Shown: piece after piece, positions 23,400 to 33,720 of the stretch
Layout of the letters: every line of letters starts with the position of its first letter
How positions within the stretch are numbered: the stretch's first letter is position 1
Source of the DNA: Isoperla grammatica
Lineage: Eukaryota; Arthropoda; Insecta; Plecoptera; Perlodidae
Assembly: GCA_945910005.1 (NCBI GenBank)
Contig: OX246749.1
Span: 25,309,350-25,373,349 of the forward strand
Reading direction: 5' to 3'
DNA length: 64,000 nucleotides
Position numbers and translations under genes: made by a program
Notes under the pieces: generated by a model
Database searches by the model: none
What the model was told of the DNA's origin: nothing
What the model saw: only the letters and a program-made list of their open reading frames with translations

Positions 23400-24384
23400 A
23401 ATTTTGTTCGTCGCGGACAGGTCAAACGGCTTGACATATTTGGCTGAAATTTTCGGTCAACAGTCGTGACCACAAAAATCGATGCTGTTAAGATAGCCAG
23501 CAAAATCGTCAGGATGCCAACCTACAAAAAATAAATCACTGAAAAAAATCTGTTTATTTATTTAATAAAATTACAAAACTTACTAGGAAAACGCTCCGCG
23601 TTGCCTGATAAGCAATTTATTTTCAATAAATAAAACAAATTATTAATTGCATATCATATTAATCTCACACAAGAAAACATACCTTTATAATAAACATATC
23701 ATTTGTTTACAAGATGGCGGTTTAAGTTAAAAACTTAAAACTTGTGTACATTTTTTCTCGATGTGTTGCTAATATCTGCACGAAGTATCAATTAAATTCG
23801 TTAAGAAGTTTTTTTAAATAAATTAAAACCTTCAAGTTGATTTTTCATTGGATTTCCGCATAATTCCATTCAATCGTTGTCTTCTCAATAGGCTCTGTCG
23901 CTCTGATACATACCTTATTAAACTTATCTGTGTATATAAAACTGTATAATGTAGATACATATCTCTAAAGCGTGTCTTACCTCCACCCCAACCCCCCCGC
24001 TCCACAGCGTCCAGTCGCTAAACATGAGAGATGGGCTCGAACCCAGTACTACATGGCATGATATTGTCAAAGGTGTTTAGGGTCCAACTCAAGAGTGTGT
24101 ACTGTGTTGGAATCTGGGCTAGAGCATAAAACATGCTTCACACTGGGGCATTGTCTGCACGACAGCATTAGCTCCGTGGCAGAGATGTTGACAATGTGTT
24201 ATCTCTCGGCCGATTGTTAGAAAGCTTTGTCTTGCGTGGCCTAGCCTGAGGTGCTCAACAGCCGACGTGATACCAATTTTATACAGTTGCCAAGTGGAGC
24301 CAAACCAATAAAAAACAAACTGTGCTAGGCCCCACGCCATCGGCAGATTGTCAGCCGCCTTTTACTGCGCAACATGCTTTAGTC
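23400..24384. other. Intergenic, no gene seen
   Basis: No convincing coding or RNA gene. A B-box-like minus-strand GGGTTCGAGCCC lies near 24041-24030. The rest is AT-rich unique-looking sequence. Confidence 0.5.
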
Positions 24385-24492
24385 AAGTTCGCCAAGCTAC
24401 GCGATGACGGAGCCTGATTGTTCGGCTACTTCACAGAAGATATTCGAAGACAGCCGAAAACTCCGTCATCGCGTCGCTTGGCAAACTTCTAC
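24385..24492. mobile_element. Hairpin (MITE-like) element
   Basis: Arms GCCAAGCTACGCGATGACGG (about 24391-24410) and CCGTCATCGCGTCGCTTGGC (about 24463-24482) are near-complementary. A second inner pair, TTCGGCT / AGCCGAA, extends the foldable structure. It lies immediately upstream of the truncated 5S-SINE. Confidence 0.6.
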
Positions 24493-24498
24493 TATAGG

Positions 24499-24748
24499 CA
24501 ACTGCTCGGCAGTCCAGGTTAGTGGAGGAACCTATATGACTGGTCAAAGCTACACCACCGTGCTTTCGGATGGGACGTAAAGCCGATGGTCCCCTTTGTA
24601 CTAATCAACAGGAGTAGGCTACGTGCCGGTGCCAGGCTTCCCCTCCTCCCTTCCTCATTACCATTCATCAATCATCACTCATCAGGCTAAAGAGGGCCTT
24701 ATGCTCTACACTTTGCTTGATTATGATAAAATAAATAAATAAATGATG
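24499..24748 (+). mobile_element. 5S-rRNA-derived SINE, copy C (5'-truncated)
   Basis: Plus-strand copy starting in the body at ACTGCTCGGCAGTCCAGG, with the central GGATGGGACGTAAAGCCGAT, CTTCCTCATTACC, and a tail of AATAAATAAATAAATGA. The 5S-like head is missing, as expected for incomplete reverse transcription or replacement by the hairpin on its left. The sequence downstream is shared in inverted order with copy D. Confidence 0.78.
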
Positions 24749-24894
24749 TACGTCATTGACCTATGACATTGATAGCGTTATTTGCCTACGTCAATATTTG
24801 CGTTCGAGAATAACAACTTTTTTCATCTCGAGACCATCGACCTTTGAGTATCAACTCAGTGCAGAGAACCAACGTTAGTGGTTGTTTGGCTACC
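24749..24894 (+). repeat. Spacer shared with the inverted cassette at 54790-54944
   Basis: Unique-looking spacer (TTGCCTACGTCAATATTTGCG, CATCTCGAGACCATCGACC) that reappears in reverse complement between the 117-bp satellite and SINE copy D. Its conservation shows that SINE, spacer and satellite were duplicated together. Confidence 0.8.
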
Positions 24895-27040
24895 ACGTCG
24901 TACCGGGTCAACGTATGGTAGTCGGGTAGTATAATCTCGCCAAGCGTGCGCGGTGATCTTCTATTAGCCAACAAGCGTAAGTGAGGCTGTACGAGGCGGT
25001 AGACAAACTGCCACGTCTACCGGTCAACGTATGGTAGTCGGGTAGTATAATCTCGCCAAGCATGCGCGGTGATCTTCTACTAGCCAACAAGTGTAAGTAA
25101 GGCTGTACGAGGCGGTAGACAAACTGCTATGTCATACCGGTCAACGTATGGTAGTCAGGTAGTGTAATCTTACTAAGCATGCGCGGTGATCTTCTACTAG
25201 CCAACAAGCGTAAGTGAGGCTGTACGAGGCGGTAGACAAACTGCTACGTCATACCGGTCAACGTATGGTAGTCAGGTAGTGTAATCTTACTAAGCATGCG
25301 CGGTGATCTTCTACTAGCCAACAAGCGTAAGTGAGGCTGTACGAAGCGGTGGACAAACTGCCACGTCATACCGGTCAACGTATGGTAGTCAGGTAGTGTA
25401 ATCTTACTAAGCATGCGCGGTGATCTTCTACTAGCCAACAAGCGTAAGTGAGGCTGTACGAGGCGGTGGACAAACTGCCACGTCTACCGGTCAACGTATG
25501 GTAGTCGAGTAGTATAATCTCGCCAAGCCTGCGCGGTGATTTTCTACTAGCCAACAAGCGTAAGTGAGGCTGTACGAGGCGGTGGACGAACTGCTACGTC
25601 GTACCGGTCAACGTATGGTAGTCGCGTAGTATAATCTCACTAAGCATGCGCGGTGATCTTCTACTAGCCAACAAGCGTAAGTGTGGCTGTACGAGGCGGT
25701 GGACAAACTGCTACGTCGTACCGGTCAACGTATGGTAGTCGCGTAGTATAATCTCACTAAGCATGCGCGGTGATCTTCTACTAGCCAACAAGCGTAAGTG
25801 AGGCTGTACGAGGCGGTAGACAAACTGCCACGTCATACCGGTCAACGTATGGTAGTCGGGTAGTATAATCTCACTAAGCATGCGCGGTGATCTTCTACTA
25901 GCCAACAAGCGTAAGTGAGGCTGTACGAGGCGGTGGACAAACTGCCACGTCATACCGGTCAACGTATGGTAGTCGGGTAGTATAATCTCGCCAAGCATGC
26001 GCGGTGATCTTCTACTAGCCAACAAGCATAAGTGAGGCTGTACGAGGTGGTGGACAAACTGCCACGTTATACCGGTCAACGTATGGTAGTCGGGTAGTAT
26101 AATCTCACCAAGCATGCGCGGTGATCTTCTACTAGCCAACAAGCGTAAGTGAGGCTGTACGAGGCGGTGGACAAACTGCTACGTCATACCGGTCAACGTA
26201 TGGTAGTCGGGTAGTATAATCTCGCCAAGCATGCGCGGTGATCTTCTACTAGCCAACAAGCATAAGTGAGGCTGTACGAGGCGGTGGACAAACTGCCACG
26301 TCATACCGGTCAACGTATGGTAGTCGGGTAGTATAATCTCATCAAGCATGCGCGGTGATCTTCTACTAGCCAACAAGCGTAAGTGAGGCTGTACGAGGCG
26401 GTGGACAAACTGCCACGTCGTACCGGTCAACGTATGGTAGTCGGGTAGTATAATCTCATCAAGCATGCGCGGTGATCTTCTACTAGCCAACAAGCGTAAG
26501 TGAGGCTGTACGAGGCGGTGGACAAACTGCCACGTCATACCGGTCAACGTATGGTAGTCGGGTAGTATAATCTCATCAAGCATGCGCGGTGATCTTCTAC
26601 TAGCCAACAAGCGTAAGTGAGGCTGTACGAGGCGGTGGACAAACTGCTACGTCATACCGGTCAACGTATGGTAGTCGGGTTGTATAATCTCGCCAAGCAT
26701 GCGCGGTGATCTTCTACTAGCCAACAAGCGTAAGTGAGGCTGTACGAGGCGGTGGACAAACTGCCACGTCATACCGGTCAACGTATGGTAGTCGGGTTGT
26801 ATAATCTCGCCAAGCATGCGCGGTGATCTTCTACTAGCCAACAAGCGTAAGTGAGGCTGTACGAGGCGGTGGACAAACTGCCACGTCATACCGGTCTACG
26901 TATGGTAGTCGGGTAGTATAATCTCGCCAAGCATGCGCGGTGATCTTCTACTAGCCAACAAGCATAAGTGGGTCTGTACGAGGCGGTGGACAAACTGCTA
27001 CGTCATACCGGTCAACGTATGGTAGCCGGGTAGTATAATC
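24895..27040. repeat. 117-bp satellite, ~18 copies
   Basis: The unit contains ACCGGTCAACGTATGGTAGT, GCATGCGCGGTGATCTTC and GCGTAAGTGAGGCTGTACGA. The length of 117 bp (39 codons) leaves a minus-strand frame open over several units. Blocks differ by subtype: CGTAGT or AGTGTAATCTTAC variants cluster at 25140-25420, later units are homogenised. The same satellite in opposite orientation lies at 53795-54790. Confidence 0.95.
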
Positions 27041-27054
27041 TTAATAATAATAAT

Positions 27055-27775
27055 AATAATCTGTAAATTGTCATAAGAAGAATTGGACCCGGCAGCCTCC
27101 ACCAAATATGTGATGTATAAAACCAATTTGTCATAAAACAAATTGGATCCAGTAGCATCTACCAAATATGTTATGTTAGGAACCTGGTTGTCATAAAACG
27201 ATTTGGTTACGGCAGCCTCCACCAAATATATTATGTTAGGAACCTATTTGTCATAAAAGGAATTGGTTCCGGCATCCTCCACCAAATATGTCATGTATTA
27301 AACCAATTTGTCATAAAACAAATTGGATCCAGTAGCATCTACCAAATATGTTATGTAAGGAACCTGTTTGTCATAAAACGAATTGGTTACGGAAGCCTCA
27401 ACCAAATATGTTATGTTAGGAACCTATTTGTCGTTAAACGAATTGGTACGGCAGCCTCCACTAAATATGTTATGTATTAAACCAATTTGTCATAAAACAA
27501 ATTGGATCCGGCAGCATCTACAAAATATGTTATGTTTGGAACCTATTTGTCTTAAAAGGAATAGGTTCCGGCAGCCTCCTTCAAATATGTTATGTATTAA
27601 ACCAATTTGTCATAAGACAAATTGGTTCCGGCAGCATCCACCAAATATGTTAGGTTAGTGACCTATTTGTCATAAAAGGAATAGGTTCCGGCAGCCTCCA
27701 CCCAATATGTTATGTATTAAAACAATTTTTCATAAGACAAATTGGTTCCGGCAACCTCCACCAAATATGTCATGT
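27055..27775 (+). repeat. 60-bp satellite, ~12 copies
   Basis: Exact 60-bp periodicity (CGGCAGCCTCCACCAAATAT core). Two unit types mix: one with AACCTATTTGTCATAAAAGG / AATAGGTT, the other with ACCAATTTGTCATAAAACAA / ATTGGTT. Each forms its own short inverted repeat around GTCATAAAA. It is joined to the 117-bp satellite by a short AAT run and recurs at 48086-48425. Confidence 0.93.
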
Positions 27776-27856
27776 ACCCGAAATTGAGGTAAATAAATAA
27801 AATAAACAATAAAAGAAATAAAAAAAAGTAGTTTAGTTGTTATTAAGGTTGTAGTA

Positions 27857-28129
27857 ATAACAATAATTTTTCGTAGGAATCCCTGTCATAGGGTGCACAC
27901 AGCTTTACCTGATGTGCCCCTCTTCAGGTGACTAACTAGATTATTAGGGTGTTTGGATAGTTGGGAAGGAATGTCCGAGGGCTGTTAGTATGACTCAGTC
28001 CCAGCATTCGCTTTACGACTGAGGAAAATCTCGGAAAAAACCTTCAGTCAGAACTGCCGGTGGCCGGAATCGAACCGGCGACCTCCCGAATTAGAGTCTC
28101 GCATCTTACCGCTGAGCCACCTCTATCGG
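27857..28129 (-). mobile_element. tRNA-derived SINE with perfect 13-bp target duplication
   Basis: On the minus strand it starts with a tRNA-like head: A box TGGCTCAGCGG and B box GGTTCGATTCC, an exact consensus match. A body with CGAATGCTGGGACTGAG follows, then an AT-rich end. Direct repeats TAAGGTTGTAGTA at 27844-27856 and 28130-28142 flank it precisely, which is diagnostic of LINE-mediated retroposition. Length is 273 bp. Confidence 0.88.
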
Positions 28130-28142
28130 TAAGGTTGTAGTA

Positions 28143-28465
28143 GTGTGGAATGCAGTGATACTCTACGTTTACACTGAAAGGGTGTATTGTACACTGAGTG
28201 AAGGGGTTTGCACCCTGAATGCCTCCTGGGGCCAGTGTGTGATCACATGGAAGGTGTGGACGGGGAGCGAGGGGTCGTCGGCTCGACTCCCGGATGGATG
28301 CAGCATTGCTCTAGTCAGAGACTCATTGGGTTCGCGGGACTTGGACGCTCGATCGCCGAGCTGGTGTGTTTCCTCCGCCGTAATCAAAGTCCAGGCTTCG
28401 GTTATTATTAGCCGCATCCGTTCCAGTTCGGGCTAGCTGCGCGCGTCTGTCCCTGCTAGACTGAT
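28143..28465 (+). mobile_element. SINE family S2, plus-strand copy
   Basis: Homologous to the reverse complement of 7558-7875. The head region carries GGGTGTATTGTACACTGA, and a B-box-like GGCTCGACTCC lies at about 28280. It ends close to the 3' end of the LINE that reads in from the right. Confidence 0.65.
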
Positions 28466-28477
28466 TACGCTTTATAT

Positions 28478-29569
28478 TCAGTGTTTGGGGCGGATCAGTT
28501 CTTTACTAAAGTAACAGTTTTGGCTTGCTAACCATTTATTTAATTTAGATTTAAAAATGGAAATGTTTTTTGCCGATTTTAAATCACTTTGGATGGTATT
28601 ATATATTTTAGGACCTAGGTAGAGAGTTTGTCTCAGGCCAAAGGAGGTGGCTTGTCTAGGAATGTGTTGACTTTGAGTTGTCTTGGTTCTGGTACCGTGG
28701 TTGTGTTCTATTATTAAATTTGAATTTCTGTTCTTGTACTGGTGAATCATGAGAGATTTTATGTATAGTTTCCTGATGTCGAAAATATTGGCTTCTGTGT
28801 AAATTTTTAGAGTGGGGTACCATGAAGGTTTGAAGGACATTATTTTGAGTATTTTTTTTTGTAATATTTGTAGTGGTTTTATATATGTTTCTAGTGTGCT
28901 TCCCCAAGCGATAATACCATATTGCAGATATGCTTGAATTAAGCTTATAAACACAATTCTTAACAACTTGAAGCTGAGAATGTCCCTTAGTCTTATAAAT
29001 TTGTAGGTTATCTTTCTAATTTTTCCAATAACATCTTGGATATGGGGCTTCCATGAGAGAGAGTTATCTATTTTTACACCTAGATATTTCGTTGTATTGA
29101 CATTTTGAATAATGTAGCACTGGCATAGGTTGTGATGAGACAGATTGCGGTTGTTGCGGTTGCAGATTGGCGAGTGTATTCTTATGGGCTGAAGGCAAGT
29201 ATTGTTATGGTTTCCTGAGGATATGGAGAAAGAAATGTGTACAGTTTTGTTTAAGTTAAGTGACAGGGAGTTATGTAGCAGCTCATTATAAACTGTTTTC
29301 ATACCATCTTCGATTTGATTGTGCAAAGTTTCCTCATCGATAGCACTAAATATTAAGACTGTATCGTCAGCATATGTTATTATTTTGCCCTGTATTTTCA
29401 AATTGCAAATATCATTAATGTAAATATTGAATAAGATAGGTCCCAAAACAGTTCCTTGTGGTACCCCACTTACTAAAATTTTTGGCTCACTTAACTCTTC
29501 GCCTATCGATACTCTCTGACTTCTGTTTGTAAGGTAGCTTTTAAACAAATCTAGGGCAATACCTCTGAT
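28478..29569 (-). pseudogene. LINE ORF2, second half of reverse transcriptase and C-terminal region
   Basis: Continues in phase after the TGA. It has SGVPQGTVLGPILFNIYIND at the start, YADDT about 60 residues later, then the thumb and a C-terminal region ending RPKH. No further stops or frameshifts are present, so the copy is young. Confidence 0.88.
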
Positions 29570-31358
29570 TCAAATAGCTTCCAGTTTGCTGATTAATTTT
29601 GTATGTTTAATGGTGTCAAATGCTTTAGCTAGGTCTAAGAAAATAACAGATGTTTTTAATGATTTATCTAGGTTTCTTCCGATTTCATTATTAAGTTCAA
29701 TTATAGCTTCTTGAGTACTTAATTTGTTTCTAAACCCATATTGTGAGTCAGATATTATGTGGTGTTTGTCAAGGAAGGCTACGAGTCTACGTTTAATACA
29801 TTTTTCTAGTAATTTTGAGAAATGACTAAGCAAAGATATAGGGCGATAGTTTTCAACATTTAATTTGTTACCAGTTTTGTATAGGGGTTTGATAGTAGCA
29901 TGCTTAAATGAGGAGGGGTAAATTCCTGTTGATAAACTAAGATTAAAAATGTGTGTTAGTGGAGGAATTAAAAGATCTTTTACGTGTTTGATTATTTTAA
30001 CGCTGATTTTATCTGGACCTGGTGTTGATGAGATCTTTAGTTCTGATATATGGTTCAAGATTTCGTTTTTCTCTATTGGAGCGAAAAATATTGTGTGGGG
30101 GTTAGTTGGTGTGTGACTTGCCTCCAATCTGACGTTTGAATTATTTGTGATTGCAATAGCTTGTTGCGATTTTGCATTTAACTCGGGTCCTATATTAGTA
30201 AAGAAATTTACAAAATAATTTGAGATCTTCTTGTGGTCGTTAGTTGTGTTTATAAGTTCTTTATCGATATACAATTCTTCTACAAAGATACGTTTTGTTT
30301 GTTTAGCATTAGTGATCTCATTAATTATTTTCCATGTTTCTTTCGGGTTGTTTTTAGCATTGTTGATTTTGTCACTGTAATATTTATCCCTAGTTTTCCT
30401 TATCATTGCCTTAAGGATGTTTCTATATATTATGTAGCGCTTTCTTAAGTCTGAATTTAATGGTAAGTTTTGTTGTACTCGCTGGTTTTCGTCTATTTTT
30501 AGTTGTCTACACATATGGCCGCGTTTCCTTATTGAGGTTAAGAGTCCAGTTGTAATCCATGGTTTTATTTTTTTTGTTTTGCTACTAGTGTTTAGTATGC
30601 GAGAAGCTTTCTGTATATGATCACGGAGCGTGGTCAGAAAGGTGTCTGTAGCGACAGAAGGATTTGTACTGTTATAGGTGTCTTTCCAGCATTCTAAACT
30701 AATTGTTTCTGCCAGTTTATGATAGTTTATGGATGAGATGGGATGATTGTTGTGTGTATTGTTCTTTATAGGCTTACTAGTGGTGTCTTCCCAGGCAAAT
30801 GAAAGTGCATAGTGATCAGTAATGGAGGTTTGAATTATGGCTGCTATACAGTTTTTGTCATTTTTTGAGTTAATGAATATATGATCGATACAAGTGGATG
30901 AAGTGGGGGTGACTCTTGTTGGTTTATTTATACATGCAGTAAATCCATTAAGATGAAGTAGATCAAGGTATTCTTGCGTTTTAGCGTCTATCACACTTTG
31001 GTTACAATTTGTGTGATGTTTGTTTAGTAAGTTTAGATTAATATCACCCACAAGAAATTTGTGCTCCACTGCTTTTGGATTCCAAATGTTTATAGACGAA
31101 CCTAGTTCTGATATAAAATTAGAAATGCTTCCGCTTGGTGAGCGATATATAACAGTGAAAGAATATGTTTGTAAATTTTTCGTTAAAATTATGTTTGCAC
31201 CATTAGCTTCAGCAAAATTTAAAGGTTGGATCTTAGTTAAATTGGTAGTGTTTGTGTTGATGAAGACGGCTACACCATCGTATCCGGTACGTTTGGCGTT
31301 ATACAGGTACGTGTCATATCCGGGGATAACAAATTCGTTTGAATCGTATTTGAGATGT
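29549..31358 (-). pseudogene. LINE ORF2, endonuclease plus first half of reverse transcriptase
   Basis: Upstream portion of the interrupted ORF2, ending at TGA 29572-29570. Endonuclease motifs cover roughly the first 220 residues, a basic linker follows, and RT motifs 0-3 are at about residues 440-595. The first catalytic endonuclease motifs are lost with the 5' truncation, so this copy could not nick target DNA on its own. Confidence 0.85.
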
Positions 31359-31798
31359 GAGTTGCCTAGATTCAAACGGCGCCAAGTCCAAAAATACAGA
31401 AAATGAGTTAGGAGTGAATTTTAATCCAAATCCATGCCTTCTTCATCAACGAAGTAAAGTTAAGTTCAAAAACAGCCATGTCTCATGTTTAAAGGCACCT
31501 AAAGTTCAGTGTGAGTTTCAAAAGCGGCCAAGTGTTCCTCCGTGTTACCTTCATAACTGGCCATGGCAAGTTTGTGTGCAAAAGCGGCCATGTCCATGCA
31601 TCACGAAACTCGAAAGAACGTGATGAAGTTCAATTCCGTCCAAGTCACAAATGCTTCATTCGATATTTCGCGGGCAATCTAACAAGCTGTTTTATTTTGT
31701 TTTTATATTGGTATTCCGTACTTTGGCAGTTGGTAATACTTCTATTAGCCATGTGTTGATGGTAGTGGCCTAATTGCAAGTGTCGTTGTACTGCAACA

Positions 31799-31899
31799 AT
31801 GAATAATTCAACAATTACAGAAACTTCGTGTACTGGCAGGTCACGAAAAAGAACTCGAAATCCTGATACTTGGAAGCGTAGTCGGGAAAAAGTCTCAAG
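31799..31899 (+). CDS. Transposase exon 1
   Basis: ATG at 31799 opens 33 codons plus 2 nt. The stretch RSRKRTRNPDTWKRSREK is the basic N-terminus I recall as characteristic of this arthropod/invertebrate transposase-like family. It ends at a donor AG|GTAATT (31899/31900), phase 2. The exon was found by extending the family match upstream of exon 2. It is too short to stand alone but is supported by phase, motif and donor. Confidence 0.8.
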
Positions 31900-32340
31900 G
31901 TAATTAGAATCCTGTTGATTTATGTTATGAAGGCCCCAGTCCAAAGAGACCGTTCATTATAAAACAAACAATGTATGGCCTACTGACTTAGCTGTATACC
32001 TGTTTTAAGCATTACAAAGATTGTAATGCATAATATAGGTCTAGACCAAGGCCAACCTAGGCGGCCTTGCATGCGGCATTTGGGAGTAAAGAAGTGGTCA
32101 GGCTGTTGTGTAGACTAGGCCTAGAGTTTATAGGTAAGCCTAGGCCCTAGGCCTGAATCCATATTTCAGGGCTAGGCCTAGGGCCTTCCAGCCATAGGCC
32201 TAGGCCTAGCATGCACAGCATACAATACTAGGCTAGGGCCTAGGTCTAGGCCTAGTCTTGCACACAACTTTTCAGCATTGAAACCAGGATTAGACCCGGG
32301 GCCTAGCCTTGGGACTCTTATACAGTATTTATCTCTTTAG
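31900..32340 (+). other. Transposase intron, CCTAGG-rich
   Basis: 441-bp intron from GTAATT to a good acceptor TTATCTCTTTAG. The part from about 32040 to 32310 is packed with AGGCCTAGG / CCTAGGCCT palindromic words. No open frame spans it. Confidence 0.78.
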
Positions 32341-33720
32341 ATATGCAGCATCTGGACTACCTTCCTACCCAAGTTGTGGGCATAACACGAAGGCTCTTCA
32401 ATGCAAAAACTTGGAGCATTCAGATGTTGATAGATTCCACGCAGGATTCTATAGGAAGTCTGAAAAGATCTGCCAAGATACATTCATTTTAAAACATTGT
32501 TCCGTAAGAACTCCTGATCGTCAGCGAGAAAGATCGGGCAGTAGATCGGCAAAGAACATGACCATATCTTATTTTATTCCGCTTGCCAACAAAAAGGGGG
32601 CACTTCCAGTTTGCCGTGATACATTTTTAAAGGCTTTGAACGTAAAAAAGCACCGTGTGCAAGGTGTAATGAAACGCTATCAAAACCGTGGTGAAATGCC
32701 AAAAGAATGCCGAGGGGGAGATCGCCACACTTTAAAAAATAATCCAAAACGTACAGCAGTCAAAGATTTCATCAAAACTTTCAAAGTTCTGGACTCTCAC
32801 TACTGTCGTGGTAAGACCGAGCGCGTTTATTTGTGCAGTGACTTGAGCGTACGTAAAATGTGGTGTATGTACAACAAGGATGCATCACCTAATCTACATG
32901 TAAAACAAAGTTTTTTCAGATCCGTTTTCAATAACAACTTTAATATTGGATTCAATGCACCACAAACCGACGTATGTTCAACGTGCCTTGAATTTAAAGA
33001 AAAGTTGAAACTGGAGAAGGACCCAAATAAAAAAACTATTCTCATGATGGCAAAAAGAATTCACAGTTTAAGGGCTAAAGCATTTTTTAATGCTCTTAGG
33101 GAAGAGAAAGATGGCCTGAAGACTTTGTCATTTGATTGTGAAAAAAACTTGGTGTTACCGAAAGTACCAGATCAGTCGGCCTACTACAGTCGCCAAATGT
33201 ACGTTTACAACTTTACCATTGTAGAGGGAAGCTCTCGTGCTAAAATGTCATCGAAGAATACGTTCATATATGCTTGGTTAGAGAATGAGAGCCATAAGGG
33301 CTCAAATGAAATTGTGTCTGCAGTACATCATCGTTTGCAAAATTCCGACTGGGAAGATGTAAACACACTTCGCTTGGTAGCAGATGGATGTGCATGGCAA
33401 AATAAGAACTGTACCATGATTGCCATGTGCTGTAAGTGGCTAAGTGAGGAGGCACCAATACACGTTAAGGGAGTACAAATCATTTTCCCCATAACCGGCC
33501 ACTCGTACATTCCACCTGATCGTGTATTTGGAAGGATTGAACGAGTATTGAAGAAAAAAGACACCATAATTAATCCAAGCGAGTACTTCGAAGTGTTTAG
33601 TGATGTCGGGACCGTCTTTCGTTTAGGTGCCGACTGGGTGGTACAAGACTGGAAATCTGAAGCGCAGTCCGTTCTTAAGCCTTCTGGATCAATGCACTTC
33701 AAGATCCAACCTTCACGTAG
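32341..33720 (+). CDS. Transposase exon 2, 5' part (DDE-like catalytic core)
   Basis: Continues exon 1 in phase (S-R-Y-A-A-S-G-L). It starts with a Cys/His region (CGHNTKALQC), then a helical DNA-binding-like region (PVCRDTFLKALNVKKHRVQG), a CSTCLEFKEKLK zinc-ribbon-like motif, and an RNase-H-like core. Candidate catalytic acids are D299 in LSFDCEKN, D382 in VADGCAWQNKN and E434 in PPDRVFGRIE (numbering of the joined product). The core resembles the domain I know as DUF7869. Function as a cut-and-paste transposase is inferred from this and from the inverted ends. The frame is interrupted at 33720 by a fold-back element. Confidence 0.85.

Larger units (their letters stand above)
28478..31375 (-). 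mobile_element. Jockey/CR1-type LINE, apurinic endonuclease and reverse transcriptase, one nonsense codon
   Basis: The minus-strand frame runs from 31375 to 28478 with one TGA (29572-29570), after which it continues in the same phase. The first part holds a 5'-truncated endonuclease with GDINLNLL, TCIDHIF and TDHYALSF. Reverse transcriptase follows: PGPDKISVKIIKHV, NYRPISLLSHFSKLLEK, FLDLAKAFDTIKHTKL, SGVPQGTVLGPILFNIYIND and the catalytic YADDT. The C-terminal domain ends at RPKH. The stop falls where related proteins usually have a glycine codon, so a single substitution explains it. The first codons read through the inverted repeat of the neighbouring transposon, so the true 5' end of the LINE is missing. 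The exact clade is not fixed. Confidence 0.9.

Noticed and set aside
23000..23503. Cys/Val and Thr/His/Arg-rich frames
   Set aside because: Translation of TG/TGTGCG microsatellite on both strands.
24786..27225. Repetitive minus-strand protein with a 39-residue unit
   Set aside because: The 117-bp unit is a multiple of three, which keeps a frame open by arithmetic. Units with 1-bp changes break it, and the inverted array shows the same residues without any start or end signals.
24895..27775. CRISPR-like array
   Set aside because: The repeats are head-to-tail satellites with no variable spacers between short repeats, and the genome is eukaryotic.
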